Source: JAEXOD01 sp963663265 (GTDB lineage: Bacteria; Bacteroidota; Ignavibacteria; Ignavibacteriales; Melioribacteraceae). From it: DNA of 64,000 nucleotides. The position numbers and the translations under genes were made by a program. The stretch lies in the NCBI GenBank assembly GCA_963663265.2, contig CAXXXM010000001.1, positions 1,478,287 to 1,542,286 on the forward strand, in the 5' to 3' direction. Within the stretch, counting starts at the first letter, position 1. Every line of letters begins with the position of its first letter. The notes beneath the pieces are model-generated. The model was not told the DNA's origin and made no database searches. It was given only the letters and a program-made list of their open reading frames with translations. Shown here in pieces: positions 46,674 through 56,240 of the stretch.

Positions 46674-48851
46674 TTATAAAAGTTTTAAATTTGCTAATTT
46701 TACAAGTAAATGTTTTACTCCAAAGTCTTCAAATGCAACAGTAACTTTTTGCATATCTCCTGTTCCATTTATTGCTTGGATTTTTCCTGTTCCAAAATTT
46801 TCGTGACTTACTCTACTTCCTACACGTAAATTTCTTCTTTCTTGATCAAAATCATCAAATCCTTCTTGATAAAATTCATCAAAATAAGTCTTGCGTCTTC
46901 TGCCTGCTTTCCTACCTGGTCCACCATTCATATCCGCAATGGTATCTTGATCAATTTCTTCTAAAAATCTTGATTTATTTTGGTACGCTACTTCTCCAAA
47001 TCTGTAACGCGATCTTGCATAAGTTAAATAAACCTTCTTTTCAGCACGAGTTATAGCCACATAAAACAATCTTCTTTCTTCTTCGGACTTAGCATCTGAA
47101 TCAAACTTTTGATTTAACGGGAAAATATCTTCTTCTAATCCTGAAATAAATACAATCGGAAATTCTAAACCTTTAGCAGCATGAACTGTCATAAAAGTTA
47201 CTGAATTATTCTGCTGGTCAAATTGGTCTACTCCGCTTACTAACGAAACATCAGCCAAAAAGTCTTCTATTGTGGCTTTTGGATTTTGTTTAGCAAAATC
47301 GTTAATAGCAGATAGTAATTCTTGCACGTTATCATACCTTGCCATAGATTCAGGCGAATTTTCATCCTTAAAGATTTTTAATACGCCCAATTCATCAATA
47401 AGAGTTAATATTAACTCCGGTAATGATAATTTTGTTTTTAGTTCAATATATTTATCTAATAACAACTTAAATTGTTTAATATTCTTCTGTATTCTTTCCT
47501 TAACTTCAATAACTTCAAAAACTCGAGACATTGTTGTAAAAAGATTTATGTTTAATTTGCGTGCAAATGCAATCATTTTACTAATGGAAGTACTTCCAAT
47601 ACCTCTTTGTGGAAAGTTCATAATTCGTAATAAACTTTCTTCGTCTTGTTGATTACTTAATACTCTTAAATATGCAATAAGGTCTTTAATTTCTTTTCTT
47701 CTGTAAAACTCAACACCACCAATAATTTTGTATGGAATTTTAGCACGCCTAAAAGCATCTTCAAGGGCACGTGACTGTGAGTTTAATCTGTATAAAATTG
47801 CTATATCATTTAATGATAATTTACGAGTAGTAATCTCTTTTTTAATTTGCTTTGCAATTTGAATTGCTTCATCTTTTTCATCTGAACAGCGAATTAAAGT
47901 AATTAACTCACCTTCTTTGTTTTCTGTCCAAAGTGTTTTTGGAATCTGTTGAGTGTTATTTTTAATAACAGAATCTGCTGCTCTCAAAATTACTTTTGTT
48001 GAACGATAGTTTTGTTCTAATTTAAAAGTTTTTGATTTAGCAAAATCTTTTTCAAATTCCAAAATGTTTCTGATATCGGCTCCACGCCAACCGTAAATAC
48101 TTTGAGCATCATCGCCTACAACACAAATTTTACCTTTTCCTGCATTCAGTAATTTTAATAATTCATATTGTGCTTTATTCGTATCTTGGTACTCATCTAC
48201 TAAGATATATTTAAATTGTTTTGAATATTTCTGCAATACTTTTGGATTTTCATTAAACAATTCAATAGGTTTTAATAATAAATCATCAAAATCCATTGAA
48301 TTATTTTCTCTTAATCTTTTATTGTATTCTGAATATAATTCTGCAATCTTCTTCTCAACGGGAGTTTTTGCTATATTATTAGCATAATTATCAGGCATTA
48401 TCATTTGATTTTTTAAATTGCTGATTCTATGCTGAACAGAAGATGCAGTAATACCTTCCACATTACCATAACCTAAGTATTCAATTAAAAAAGATACTTG
48501 AGATACAGAATCTTCTCTATCATATATACAGAAATTAGGATCGTAGTTAAGTTTTTTTGCTTCTACTCTTAAAATTCTTGCAAAAATAGAATGGAAGGTT
48601 CCCATCCATAATTTTTCAGCATCATCTCCAATTAATAAAACAATACGTTCTTTCATCTCACGTGCTGCTTTATTAGTAAAAGTTAACGATAAAATCGATT
48701 CGGGGTCATATCCATTTTGTAGAAGATAGGCTATTTTGTAGGTTAATACTCGTGTCTTTCCGGAGCCTGCTCCTGCAATTATCATTTGCGGACCACCGGT
48801 ATACTCAACTGCTTTACGCTGCTCGGGGTTTAAATTATCAAATTCTTTCAT
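46674..48851 (-). CDS. UvrD/PcrA/Rep-type DNA helicase
   Basis: 725 residues, normal for PcrA. Superfamily 1 motifs are in order: Q-motif LNPEQRKAV, Walker A AGAGSGKT (26-33), TFTNKAAREMKERI, Walker B LVDEYQDTN, DDAQSIYGWRGAD, QNYRST, TVHAAKGLEF and VAITRAEKKVYL. The C-terminal domain (RVGSRVSHENFGTGKIQAI) is the Tudor-like segment that contacts RNA polymerase in PcrA. It unwinds DNA in repair and clears obstacles. No SOS-like box is visible upstream, so it is not obviously in the LexA regulon. Confidence 0.95.
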   Translation of the reverse strand: MKEFDNLNPEQRKAVEYTGGPQMIIAGAGSGKTRVLTYKIAYLLQNGYDPESILSLTFTNKAAREMKERIVLLIGDDAEKLWMGTFHSIFARILRVEAKKLNYDPNFCIYDREDSVSQVSFLIEYLGYGNVEGITASSVQHRISNLKNQMIMPDNYANNIAKTPVEKKIAELYSEYNKRLRENNSMDFDDLLLKPIELFNENPKVLQKYSKQFKYILVDEYQDTNKAQYELLKLLNAGKGKICVVGDDAQSIYGWRGADIRNILEFEKDFAKSKTFKLEQNYRSTKVILRAADSVIKNNTQQIPKTLWTENKEGELITLIRCSDEKDEAIQIAKQIKKEITTRKLSLNDIAILYRLNSQSRALEDAFRRAKIPYKIIGGVEFYRRKEIKDLIAYLRVLSNQQDEESLLRIMNFPQRGIGSTSISKMIAFARKLNINLFTTMSRVFEVIEVKERIQKNIKQFKLLLDKYIELKTKLSLPELILTLIDELGVLKIFKDENSPESMARYDNVQELLSAINDFAKQNPKATIEDFLADVSLVSGVDQFDQQNNSVTFMTVHAAKGLEFPIVFISGLEEDIFPLNQKFDSDAKSEEERRLFYVAITRAEKKVYLTYARSRYRFGEVAYQNKSRFLEEIDQDTIADMNGGPGRKAGRRRKTYFDEFYQEGFDDFDQERRNLRVGSRVSHENFGTGKIQAINGTGDMQKVTVAFEDFGVKHLLVKLANLKLL

Positions 48852-49191
48852 AATACCTTATTTTTTGATTTGCAAATATAACTAATTTATTGCTTAAATT
48901 CAAAAAATTAGCCATATTAATTAGTTAAATAATTTTAGAACGCAACCAAATGAGCTAACTTATACTATAATTTTGTTCAACATTATTATCCCCGCAACAC
49001 TCCATGTATATTATTTATTTACAATATGTTACCGCATTGTGTCTACTATTTTAAATCTGACTTATTAATCAATTTGGATTATCTGGATTTCTTTTATTTT
49101 GTTTTCAATTTGTTAAACAAAATTCTTATTTTAAAACCAAAAAAGGAGCATTTTCAGCTCCTTTTTGTATAAACTTAAATTCTAATAAGAA
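48852..49191. other. Intergenic region upstream of the helicase gene
   Basis: A 340-base stretch with no gene that I can support. It must contain the helicase promoter on the minus strand and ends with the terminator of the LPP20 gene at 49139-49166. No repeat, RNA gene or SOS-type inverted repeat is seen. Confidence 0.6.
49139..49166 (-). terminator. Terminator of the LPP20 lipoprotein gene
   Basis: An A-run/T-run stem, AAAAAGGAGC with GCTCCTTTTT and loop ATTTTCA, 26 bases past the stop on the minus strand. Confidence 0.9.
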
Positions 49192-49737
49192 TTATTTTTT
49201 ATTCATTTCTTCATCTAATTCTTTGAAAGTTTGTGAAGATCTAAATCTTGTATATAATTCTTCTTGTTTTTGTAATTGTTGCATTAAAGCAGTATTAGCA
49301 GCACCAATAGGATATTCTAACAAAATATAAGCTCTCCAGTTTTTACCATCTTGGTAGATTTTTTTATCTTTTACTTTGCTTCCTGTTAAACTTGTATTAA
49401 CAACCGTTTTTGTTGCTTGAGTAAATTGTTGTAATAAAGTTGTGTTTTCGCCAGAACCAACTTCTTCATCAAATTTCTTTTGTAAACCCTGAATTTTGAT
49501 TTCAACTTGTTGAGCAATTTTTGCACGTGCATCAGTTGTTGCTTTATCAATTGCTAACTGCATATCTTTTGAAGTTGCGGTTGAAACTGCATAAAAAGAG
49601 TTTGCATCTGTAGGTGGATTTAAAAACCATTCCGGAATATCATTTTTATCTGTTTCTGGTAATGGTTGTGAACCACCACAATTCCACATCATCAAAGCCA
49701 TTGCAAAAATCGCTAATAAATATGAGTATTTTTTCAT
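49192..49737 (-). CDS. LPP20-family lipoprotein
   Basis: 181 residues with a lipobox (MMWNCGGS, Cys 20). After the anchor comes IPEWFLNPPTDANSFYAVSTATSKDMQLAIDKATTDARAKIAQQVE, the LPP20 signature (P-x-W-x-x-x-P then an Ala-rich helix). The C-terminal part (NWRAYILLEYPIGAANTALMQQLQKQEEL) is also typical. It is a single-gene unit and the second LPP20-related gene in the window, the first being at 3640. The role is unknown; the family lies in the outer membrane. Confidence 0.88.
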   Translation of the reverse strand: MKKYSYLLAIFAMALMMWNCGGSQPLPETDKNDIPEWFLNPPTDANSFYAVSTATSKDMQLAIDKATTDARAKIAQQVEIKIQGLQKKFDEEVGSGENTTLLQQFTQATKTVVNTSLTGSKVKDKKIYQDGKNWRAYILLEYPIGAANTALMQQLQKQEELYTRFRSSQTFKELDEEMNKK

Positions 49738-49904
49738 GTTTGCTCCATTATTTGTTAATAATATTAAAAAAAACTTTGTATTTCCATAAGTATAATAATT
49801 CTTAAAAAAGAACTTTAATAAGATAAAACAATATTTTTTAATTTCACAACTTTTTAGTTTAATTAATAAGTTAGTTTGATACAGCTCACTTTAAAAAGGT
49901 TAAA

Positions 49905-50777
49905 TCAAGGTTTATTTGTTAGAACTAATGCTTCTTTTAACAATTCTCCGGCTATATGTCTTCTATACTCAATATTAGACCTAATATCTTTTATTGGATT
50001 AACTTCGGTTTTAATAATTTCTACAGCAGCTTTAATTGTCTCATCAGTCAAGTTTTTACCAATTAAAAATTCTTCTGTTTTTGAAGCTCGATTTATTACT
50101 GCATTAACACTACCAGTACTTATACTTACTTTTGTGACAATATTATTCTCAAGCCAAATTAATAAAGCTAAAGAAACTTTGCTTATAGCCATTGAAAAAC
50201 GTTGACCAACTTTCCTAAAATACCAGTTAGATGGATTCCGCGATTCAAGTGGAATACTAAAATATGCTATATATTCATTTTCTGTTAAAACTGAAGTTTT
50301 GAAGCCGGTAAAATATTCAGATAGCTTTACCGTTCTAAATTGTCCATTAACTTTCGGCCCAATCAAAACATTAGAATCTAAAGCACATAAAACCGGTATG
50401 GAATCACCTGCAGGCGAAGCATTACCAACATTTCCCCCCAAAGTTCCCCTATTCTGTATTTGAATAGAGCCTATCATTGAACAAGCTTTGGCAAGTATTG
50501 GAAAATTTGTTTTTATTAATTCAGAGTTAATAATTTCAGTAAATGGAACAGCACTCCCAATTAAAACCGAATCTTCGGTTTTAATTATTTCAGAAGATAA
50601 CTCCTTTACACTTTTTAAATCGATTATATTTTTGTACGTCAGCCACTTTTCTTCTTGAACTAATAAATCAGTAGAGCCCGAAACAAGATCATATTTTGTT
50701 TCTGATGATATTAATATTTCATCTAACTCATCTAAATTATTAGGTTGTAAAATATTAATTTCATTATTGTTTTTCAT
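49905..50777 (-). CDS. Molybdenum hydroxylase FAD-binding subunit (first set)
   Basis: 290 residues of the CoxM/XdhB family. It passes electrons from the Fe-S subunit to FAD and an acceptor. The FAD-binding segments are LVSGSTDLLVQEEKW near residue 34 and RGTLGGNVGNASPAGDSIP near residue 113; the C-terminal CO_deh_flav_C domain follows. It is the last gene of the 13-gene cluster and overlaps the 2Fe-2S gene by 14 bases. Confidence 0.93.
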   Translation of the reverse strand: MKNNNEINILQPNNLDELDEILISSETKYDLVSGSTDLLVQEEKWLTYKNIIDLKSVKELSSEIIKTEDSVLIGSAVPFTEIINSELIKTNFPILAKACSMIGSIQIQNRGTLGGNVGNASPAGDSIPVLCALDSNVLIGPKVNGQFRTVKLSEYFTGFKTSVLTENEYIAYFSIPLESRNPSNWYFRKVGQRFSMAISKVSLALLIWLENNIVTKVSISTGSVNAVINRASKTEEFLIGKNLTDETIKAAVEIIKTEVNPIKDIRSNIEYRRHIAGELLKEALVLTNKP

Positions 50778-51270
50778 CTTTAAAACCCTCCTTAATTTTC
50801 ATCAAAAAGGCATTATCGTCTGCAAATGAATATATGGAATCAACTATTTTTGAATAGCCTGTACAACGGCATATATTACCACCCAATTTTTCTTCTATCA
50901 TCGGTTTGTTTAGTTTTCCATCTGTCTCGTTAAAAAGAGATACTGTTGACATAATAAAACCAGGTATGCAAAATCCACATTGAACTGCCCCATTTTCAAT
51001 AAACGAATTTTCAAGTATCTTATAAGCTTCCCAGCTTTTAACATATTCCAATGTTACTACTTTTTTATCAACAACTTGAAATATTGGAACTAAGCATGAA
51101 TTTACTCTTTTACTTTCTAAAAATACTGTACAAGCACCACATTCACCTTTTCCACATCCTTCTTTTACGCTTGTCATTCCAAATTCTTCTCTTAAAACGT
51201 CAAGTAGTCTTTTTTTGGGATTTACATCAACTTGTACATTTTCATTATTCAAATTAAAATTAATCAACAT
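50764..51270 (-). CDS. Molybdenum hydroxylase 2Fe-2S subunit (first set)
   Basis: 168 residues from the ATG at 51270, chosen because GGAAGG lies at the right distance; an upstream TTG would add residues that overlap the neighbouring gene. The plant-type cluster ligands are in GCGKGECGAC and the Cys of NSCLVP; the second cluster uses QCGFCIPG and NICRCTGY, giving eight Cys in all. It moves electrons from the molybdenum centre to FAD. The start overlaps the molybdopterin-subunit stop by 11 bases. Confidence 0.95.
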   Translation of the reverse strand: MLINFNLNNENVQVDVNPKKRLLDVLREEFGMTSVKEGCGKGECGACTVFLESKRVNSCLVPIFQVVDKKVVTLEYVKSWEAYKILENSFIENGAVQCGFCIPGFIMSTVSLFNETDGKLNKPMIEEKLGGNICRCTGYSKIVDSIYSFADDNAFLMKIKEGFKDEKQ

Positions 51271-53554
51271 AAGTACCTTCCTTTTCAAATATTTTTTCTA
51301 ATATCATTTCTGGAAGAATTGGTATTTTGTTAAATTCCTTATTAAATATCATCCAGAATGCAGAAGCAACAGCCGGGCCTGCTCCAACTAAGGGTAATTC
51401 TCCCAATCCTTTAGCTCCAAAAGGACCAAATGGATATGGGTTTTCAATAACATTTACATAAAAATTAGGGGATTCTGTTAAAGTTGGAATTATATAATCG
51501 TTAAATCCTGATATATCAAATTTCCCATTTTTAATTTCTGTTCTTTCATATAATGCATAACCTATTCCTTGTAAACAACCCCCCTGAATTTGAGCTATCA
51601 CTTGATCATGGTTGATTGCTTTTCCAATATCATGCGATGTGTAAAAGTTTACAACCTTCGTTTCAAATGTTACTGGGTCAACCTCTACTTCTGCAATTGA
51701 TGCTGCCCATGAAAAAACCGGATACGCATCCCCGATATAGTTAATATCATCAAATTTAATTAATGGTGGATGTGAGTATTCTTTAAATAAGTGTTTCCCT
51801 TTTATTTTTTTTGCAGCTTCAGAAAAACAGACTATTTTATCTCCATCATAAAAATACCCTTCTTTATATACAAAACCTTTTTCGTTTTCTGTATTTAAAA
51901 TGTCAGTTAATTCTTCAATCAATTCATCAGCAACCTCAACCAATAAACTTCCTATTACCATTGTTGAACGTGATGCAACTGTTGGACCACTATCAGGAAC
52001 CAAATCCGTATTTACTTCCGATAACAGTACTTCATCAATACTTATACTTAAAGCATCTGCTAAAATTTTTCTAAAAGTAGTCTTCTCACCCTGCCCCATT
52101 TCTGTTATAGCAGTAAATATTTCTATTTTACCATCATCTTTTACTTCACATCTAATTTTTCCACGTATCTTGTTTTCTCCTGTTCCGGTAAATCCGGATC
52201 CATGAATGGATAAACCAATCCCAATCCCTTTTAATTTATCATTTTCATTATCCTTAGGATAATCACCATTATTCAATTTTGTCAAAATATTTTTATTATG
52301 TTTTTTAAATTCATCATATTTTTCTTGATATCGACTCATAAAAATAGCATCGTTAAAGGTTTCTTTGGACGAAACACTATACTTTAATAATTGTCCAGTA
52401 ATCGTATCTAACCCCGCAGCAATTAGATTTTTCTTCCTAATTTCTAAAGGGGAAATATTTAACTCATTAGCTATTTTTTCCATTAACATTTCAATTGCAA
52501 AAACAGCTTGTGGTCCACCAAACCCCCTAAAAGCACCACTTGGTACTGTATTGGTAGCAACTGCTTTTGCAATTACTCTTGCATTTGGAATGTAATATGA
52601 ACCAATAGAAGTTAATGCTCCTCTTGATAATACAACTGAAGAAAGAGTTGAATAAGCTCCACCATCAAAATATAATTTTATATCTAAACCTAAAATCAGT
52701 CCTTCATCATCAGTATATGCAGTATAAAAACATTTAGATGGATGTCGTTTTGTCGTATATCTAACATCTTCTTCTCTATCATAAAACATTGCAACAGGTT
52801 TCCCGGATTTTACAGCTAACAATGCTGCATGTCCTGCCAAAAGAGATGGGAAATCTTCTTTTCCTCCAAATGCACCGCCTGTGGTAGTTTGAATAACGGT
52901 TATCTTTTTTTCACCACCAAACATTTTATCTAATGCATTTTTTACATAATAAGGACATTGCATCGAACCTCTTATTGTTACTCTGTTAGGTTCAGGAATT
53001 GCAACCGCTCCTTGTGGTTCTAAATAAAGATGTTCTTGAAAACCTGTTTCAGTTTCAATACTTATTTTATGTTTGGCTTCAACAACAGCACTCTCTAAAT
53101 CACCTTTATTTATTTTGATTTCCTTAAAAATATTGTTACTACCATATAATTTTATTTCAGAGTTTTCTGATTCCATCAAATTAATTATTGAAGGAAATTC
53201 TTCATATTCTATAAAGACATGTTTCTTTGCTTCATTTAATTCATCTCGATCATTAGATGCAAGTAATACAATCGGTTCACCAATATAGCGGACAAACTTT
53301 TCAGCTAAAAATGGCATATCCAATTCTAAAAATGACACCTTGTTTAAGATAATATCTTTAGCTGTTATTATTGTTATATTATTCCAATTATAATCTTTTG
53401 AAAACGTAATATTTTTTATAATACCATTTGAAATAGAGCTGCGTACAGTAGCACCAAATATCATATTCGGAATTTTTTCATCACGAACATACTTTGCCTC
53501 TCCATTCAATTTTTCTTTTGCATCAACACGTAGTTCCGATCTTTTAATACTCAT
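51260..53554 (-). CDS. Molybdenum hydroxylase molybdopterin-binding subunit (first set)
   Basis: 764 residues from the ATG at 53554 (TAGG upstream); the longer frame to 53641 would run into xdhC and adds a non-family N-terminus. It has the xanthine-dehydrogenase family layout: KLNGEAKYVRDEKIPNM, TTGGAFGGKEDFPS, GAFRGFGGPQAVFA, MGQGEKTTFRKI, DSGPTVASRSTMVIG and the active-site Glu in GAKGLGELPLV. It hydroxylates purines or related heterocycles. Being intact, unlike the second copy, it is the more likely working hydroxylase here. The exact substrate is unknown. Confidence 0.94.
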   Translation of the reverse strand: MSIKRSELRVDAKEKLNGEAKYVRDEKIPNMIFGATVRSSISNGIIKNITFSKDYNWNNITIITAKDIILNKVSFLELDMPFLAEKFVRYIGEPIVLLASNDRDELNEAKKHVFIEYEEFPSIINLMESENSEIKLYGSNNIFKEIKINKGDLESAVVEAKHKISIETETGFQEHLYLEPQGAVAIPEPNRVTIRGSMQCPYYVKNALDKMFGGEKKITVIQTTTGGAFGGKEDFPSLLAGHAALLAVKSGKPVAMFYDREEDVRYTTKRHPSKCFYTAYTDDEGLILGLDIKLYFDGGAYSTLSSVVLSRGALTSIGSYYIPNARVIAKAVATNTVPSGAFRGFGGPQAVFAIEMLMEKIANELNISPLEIRKKNLIAAGLDTITGQLLKYSVSSKETFNDAIFMSRYQEKYDEFKKHNKNILTKLNNGDYPKDNENDKLKGIGIGLSIHGSGFTGTGENKIRGKIRCEVKDDGKIEIFTAITEMGQGEKTTFRKILADALSISIDEVLLSEVNTDLVPDSGPTVASRSTMVIGSLLVEVADELIEELTDILNTENEKGFVYKEGYFYDGDKIVCFSEAAKKIKGKHLFKEYSHPPLIKFDDINYIGDAYPVFSWAASIAEVEVDPVTFETKVVNFYTSHDIGKAINHDQVIAQIQGGCLQGIGYALYERTEIKNGKFDISGFNDYIIPTLTESPNFYVNVIENPYPFGPFGAKGLGELPLVGAGPAVASAFWMIFNKEFNKIPILPEMILEKIFEKEGTYVD

Positions 53555-53567
53555 ATTTAACCTACAA

Positions 53568-54362
53568 TTATTTATTAAATACGATAGACTGAATTTGAGC
53601 AGCAATAGCAAGTGCGATTTCGCTTGCTGTATCACCACCAATTTTTAATCCTATTGGAGAATATATATTATCTAAATTAGTACCTTCTCCCAATTCATCT
53701 ACTAATTTTTCTTTAAGTTTTGCTGCTTTTATTGATGAAGCAATAATTCCTATATATTTAGTATTTATATTTCTTTCTTTTAGATTTTTGGCAACAACAT
53801 AATCAAAACTATGTCCATGTGTCAATACTACAAAATAAGAATTTTCCGCCGGTTGAAAAGATTTTGTATACTCTTCATAGTCAGCCAATATAATTTCGTC
53901 AAAATTAGGATTTATCTCTTTATTTGCAATTTCTTTTCTATTATCAACTAAAATTACATTATATGCCAACGGTTTTAAAAAATAACTTAGTTCTTTCCCT
54001 ACATGACCTCCACCAAAAACATATACATTCTTTTTGGAAGTATATACTTCATAATAAACCCAAACTTTACCACTACACATCATACTAACAACTTCAGCAT
54101 CTTCAACTATTAAATCTTCTTTGTCAGTTAAAACATACTCCTTAAGAATGGATTCATCTTTTTTAATTCTTATTAAACTATCCTCAAAAACTTTTGTTTC
54201 TATTGCACCTCCACCAATAGTACCAAAACTTTCTCCATTATCAACTGTTATATATTTAAAACCAACTTTCCCCGGAGTAGAACCGGCAACTTTTACAATA
54301 TTGGCTACGCAAAAGTTTTTATTTTCAGCTATTAGTTGGTTAATTTTTGCTATCATATCCAT
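53568..54362 (-). CDS. xdhC: XdhC-type molybdenum cofactor insertion protein
   Basis: 264 residues. The N-terminal XdhC/CoxI domain has GSTPGKVGFKYI and GTIGGGAIE; the C-terminal Rossmann domain has YVFGGGHVGKELSYF and VLTHGHSFDYVV. XdhC binds the molybdenum cofactor, promotes its sulfuration and hands it to the hydroxylase. It lies between the nucleotidyltransferase and the molybdopterin subunit, with 2- and 13-base gaps. Confidence 0.93.
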   Translation of the reverse strand: MDMIAKINQLIAENKNFCVANIVKVAGSTPGKVGFKYITVDNGESFGTIGGGAIETKVFEDSLIRIKKDESILKEYVLTDKEDLIVEDAEVVSMMCSGKVWVYYEVYTSKKNVYVFGGGHVGKELSYFLKPLAYNVILVDNRKEIANKEINPNFDEIILADYEEYTKSFQPAENSYFVVLTHGHSFDYVVAKNLKERNINTKYIGIIASSIKAAKLKEKLVDELGEGTNLDNIYSPIGLKIGGDTASEIALAIAAQIQSIVFNK

Positions 54363-54364
54363 AG

Positions 54365-54961
54365 TTATTCCTTGCTTATATTATTATATTGCTCCGGTGT
54401 ATCATAATCATTTAACACCTCTTTAAAATTACAATCCCAATACTTCTTCACTATTTCTGTATAGTAGATTTCATCTCGCAAGTTTGAAGTAGAATTGGAA
54501 TTTACTAAATGTTTTACAAAATTAAAATTAAATAATAAAGGATGTCCTTTTTTTCCATTAAATACTGGTTGAATAAAATTAAATTTTGGATCTATTTGTT
54601 CTAAAAATTCACAATAAAATGTTTCAGGAATTGTCGGTTGATCCACAAAATGGTATAATACCCAATTCCCTTCTTTTACTTTATTTAATCCTAATTGTAA
54701 TGAGTTAAACATTGGTGCTTGATAATCTTGGTTAAAAACAAACTTTATGTTATTAGATTTTTTATTGTTTACATTAAACAAATCCATAATTTCATTTTGC
54801 TTATAACCCGTAACAACAATAACTTCATCAACAATTGGTGAAGTTTTATAGATGATATTTTCAATAAAAGTTAATTTGTTAAAAGTTAGCAAAGGCTTAA
54901 AACTTTTCATGCGTGTAGACATACCCGCTGCTAATATTACACAACTAACATTATTCATCAA
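54365..54961 (-). CDS. MocA-like molybdopterin nucleotidyltransferase
   Basis: 198 residues with the signature CVILAAGMSTRMKSFKPLL and the metal-binding Asp in HFVDQPTIPETF. MocA adds CMP (MobA adds GMP) to molybdopterin; the family is also called YgfJ in selenium-dependent clusters. The context of xdhC and molybdenum hydroxylases supports cofactor maturation. It overlaps the PLP enzyme gene by 4 bases. An alternative start one codon in is possible. Confidence 0.88.
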   Translation of the reverse strand: MMNNVSCVILAAGMSTRMKSFKPLLTFNKLTFIENIIYKTSPIVDEVIVVTGYKQNEIMDLFNVNNKKSNNIKFVFNQDYQAPMFNSLQLGLNKVKEGNWVLYHFVDQPTIPETFYCEFLEQIDPKFNFIQPVFNGKKGHPLLFNFNFVKHLVNSNSTSNLRDEIYYTEIVKKYWDCNFKEVLNDYDTPEQYNNISKE

Positions 54962-56232
54962 TTAGTTATTCCAAAATGATTGTAAATATCTTCTTTTGAA
55001 TATGTTTTATCTTTTTCAGCATAACGTAAAAACGAATTAGTATCTTTTAAACCATTACCTGTAAGCATTAATAAAACAGAATCATCTTTTTGCAATTGCT
55101 TTTGGTTTATTAAATGATCTAAAGCTGCAAATGATATTGCTGCAGCAGGCTCTACTAAAAATCCAAACTTACTACTTAACTCTTTTTGAAATTTTAATGT
55201 AATATCATCTTCAATTCTAACACCAAAACCACCCGATTTTTTCAAAGCTTTATCAGCTAAATAAAGATTTCTTGGTGCTCCAGCACTTAAGCTATCAGCA
55301 ATAGTTAAAGAACTTTTATATTCAAAATATCCTTTTTCAAAATAATCTATTATTGCCGAACCATTTGATGGTTGTGCTGCAATTAAAATTGGTATTTTAT
55401 CAATTAATCCAAGGTTTAATAAATTTTCAAATCCTTTATATACTCCTCCAATAATTACACCATCACCGGATGGAACTACTATATATTTTGGTAAATTATC
55501 CTTAAATTTAGCAAATATTTCAAATGCTGCTGTTTTTTTTCCTTCAATTGTTAATGGATTATATGCAGTATTTCTATTATATAAACCTAATTTGTTACTA
55601 ATTTCTAAACTTAAATCAAAAGCTAAATCATAATCACCGTTCACTTTAATAAGCTCAGCACCATACATTTCAATTTGAAGTTTTTTTGGTACTGGAATTT
55701 TTTCCGGAACAAAAATTATCGATTTTAACCCTAATCGACTACATATTCCCGCAATAGATGAACCTGCATTTCCCGTTGAAGCACATATTACAGATTCTTT
55801 TCCCATCTGAATGGCTTTTAGAGCAACTAATATTGATGCTCTATCTTTAAACGAGAATGAAGGATTTCTTGAATCATCCAATAAATCTACATTATATCCT
55901 TTATAATTAATATCTGCAAAAAAAGAAGATAATTTTATAATATTTAATTGTTTAGAAGTAATACCTTTAAATACAGGAGTTAGGGTTTTATCAAAACTTA
56001 ATGGAAGAAGTTCCGGAATTGATTCAAAACTTCCCGAAATTTTTTCCTTTAAATCTATTATACCATATTCTTTAATTATATTAGAATAATTGTATTCAAC
56101 TTCTAAAACTCCTTCAAGTGGAGCATTTTTTTCTAATGCTCCACAATCAGGACATAAATAATAATTATTACTTTCTATAAATTCTGCATCAAATTCTTTT
56201 CCACATTTAGAACATTTATATAAGTAATGCAT
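54958..56232 (-). CDS. Threonine-synthase-like PLP enzyme with N-terminal zinc ribbon
   Basis: 424 residues. An N-terminal zinc ribbon (C7, C10, C27, C30) precedes a fold-type II PLP domain with the Schiff-base Lys 129 in NPSFSFKDR, ASTGNAGSSIAG, VPSGDGVIIGG for the cofactor phosphate and TGNGLKD at the end. The family makes threonine from phosphohomoserine. In ygeW/ygeY clusters of other bacteria this place is held by ygeX, diaminopropionate ammonia-lyase, also a fold-type II PLP enzyme. So it could act on a 2,3-diaminopropionate-type substrate, which is inference. It starts 8 bases after ygeW. Confidence 0.85.
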   Translation of the reverse strand: MHYLYKCSKCGKEFDAEFIESNNYYLCPDCGALEKNAPLEGVLEVEYNYSNIIKEYGIIDLKEKISGSFESIPELLPLSFDKTLTPVFKGITSKQLNIIKLSSFFADINYKGYNVDLLDDSRNPSFSFKDRASILVALKAIQMGKESVICASTGNAGSSIAGICSRLGLKSIIFVPEKIPVPKKLQIEMYGAELIKVNGDYDLAFDLSLEISNKLGLYNRNTAYNPLTIEGKKTAAFEIFAKFKDNLPKYIVVPSGDGVIIGGVYKGFENLLNLGLIDKIPILIAAQPSNGSAIIDYFEKGYFEYKSSLTIADSLSAGAPRNLYLADKALKKSGGFGVRIEDDITLKFQKELSSKFGFLVEPAAAISFAALDHLINQKQLQKDDSVLLMLTGNGLKDTNSFLRYAEKDKTYSKEDIYNHFGITN

Positions 56233-56240
56233 AATTTTTT

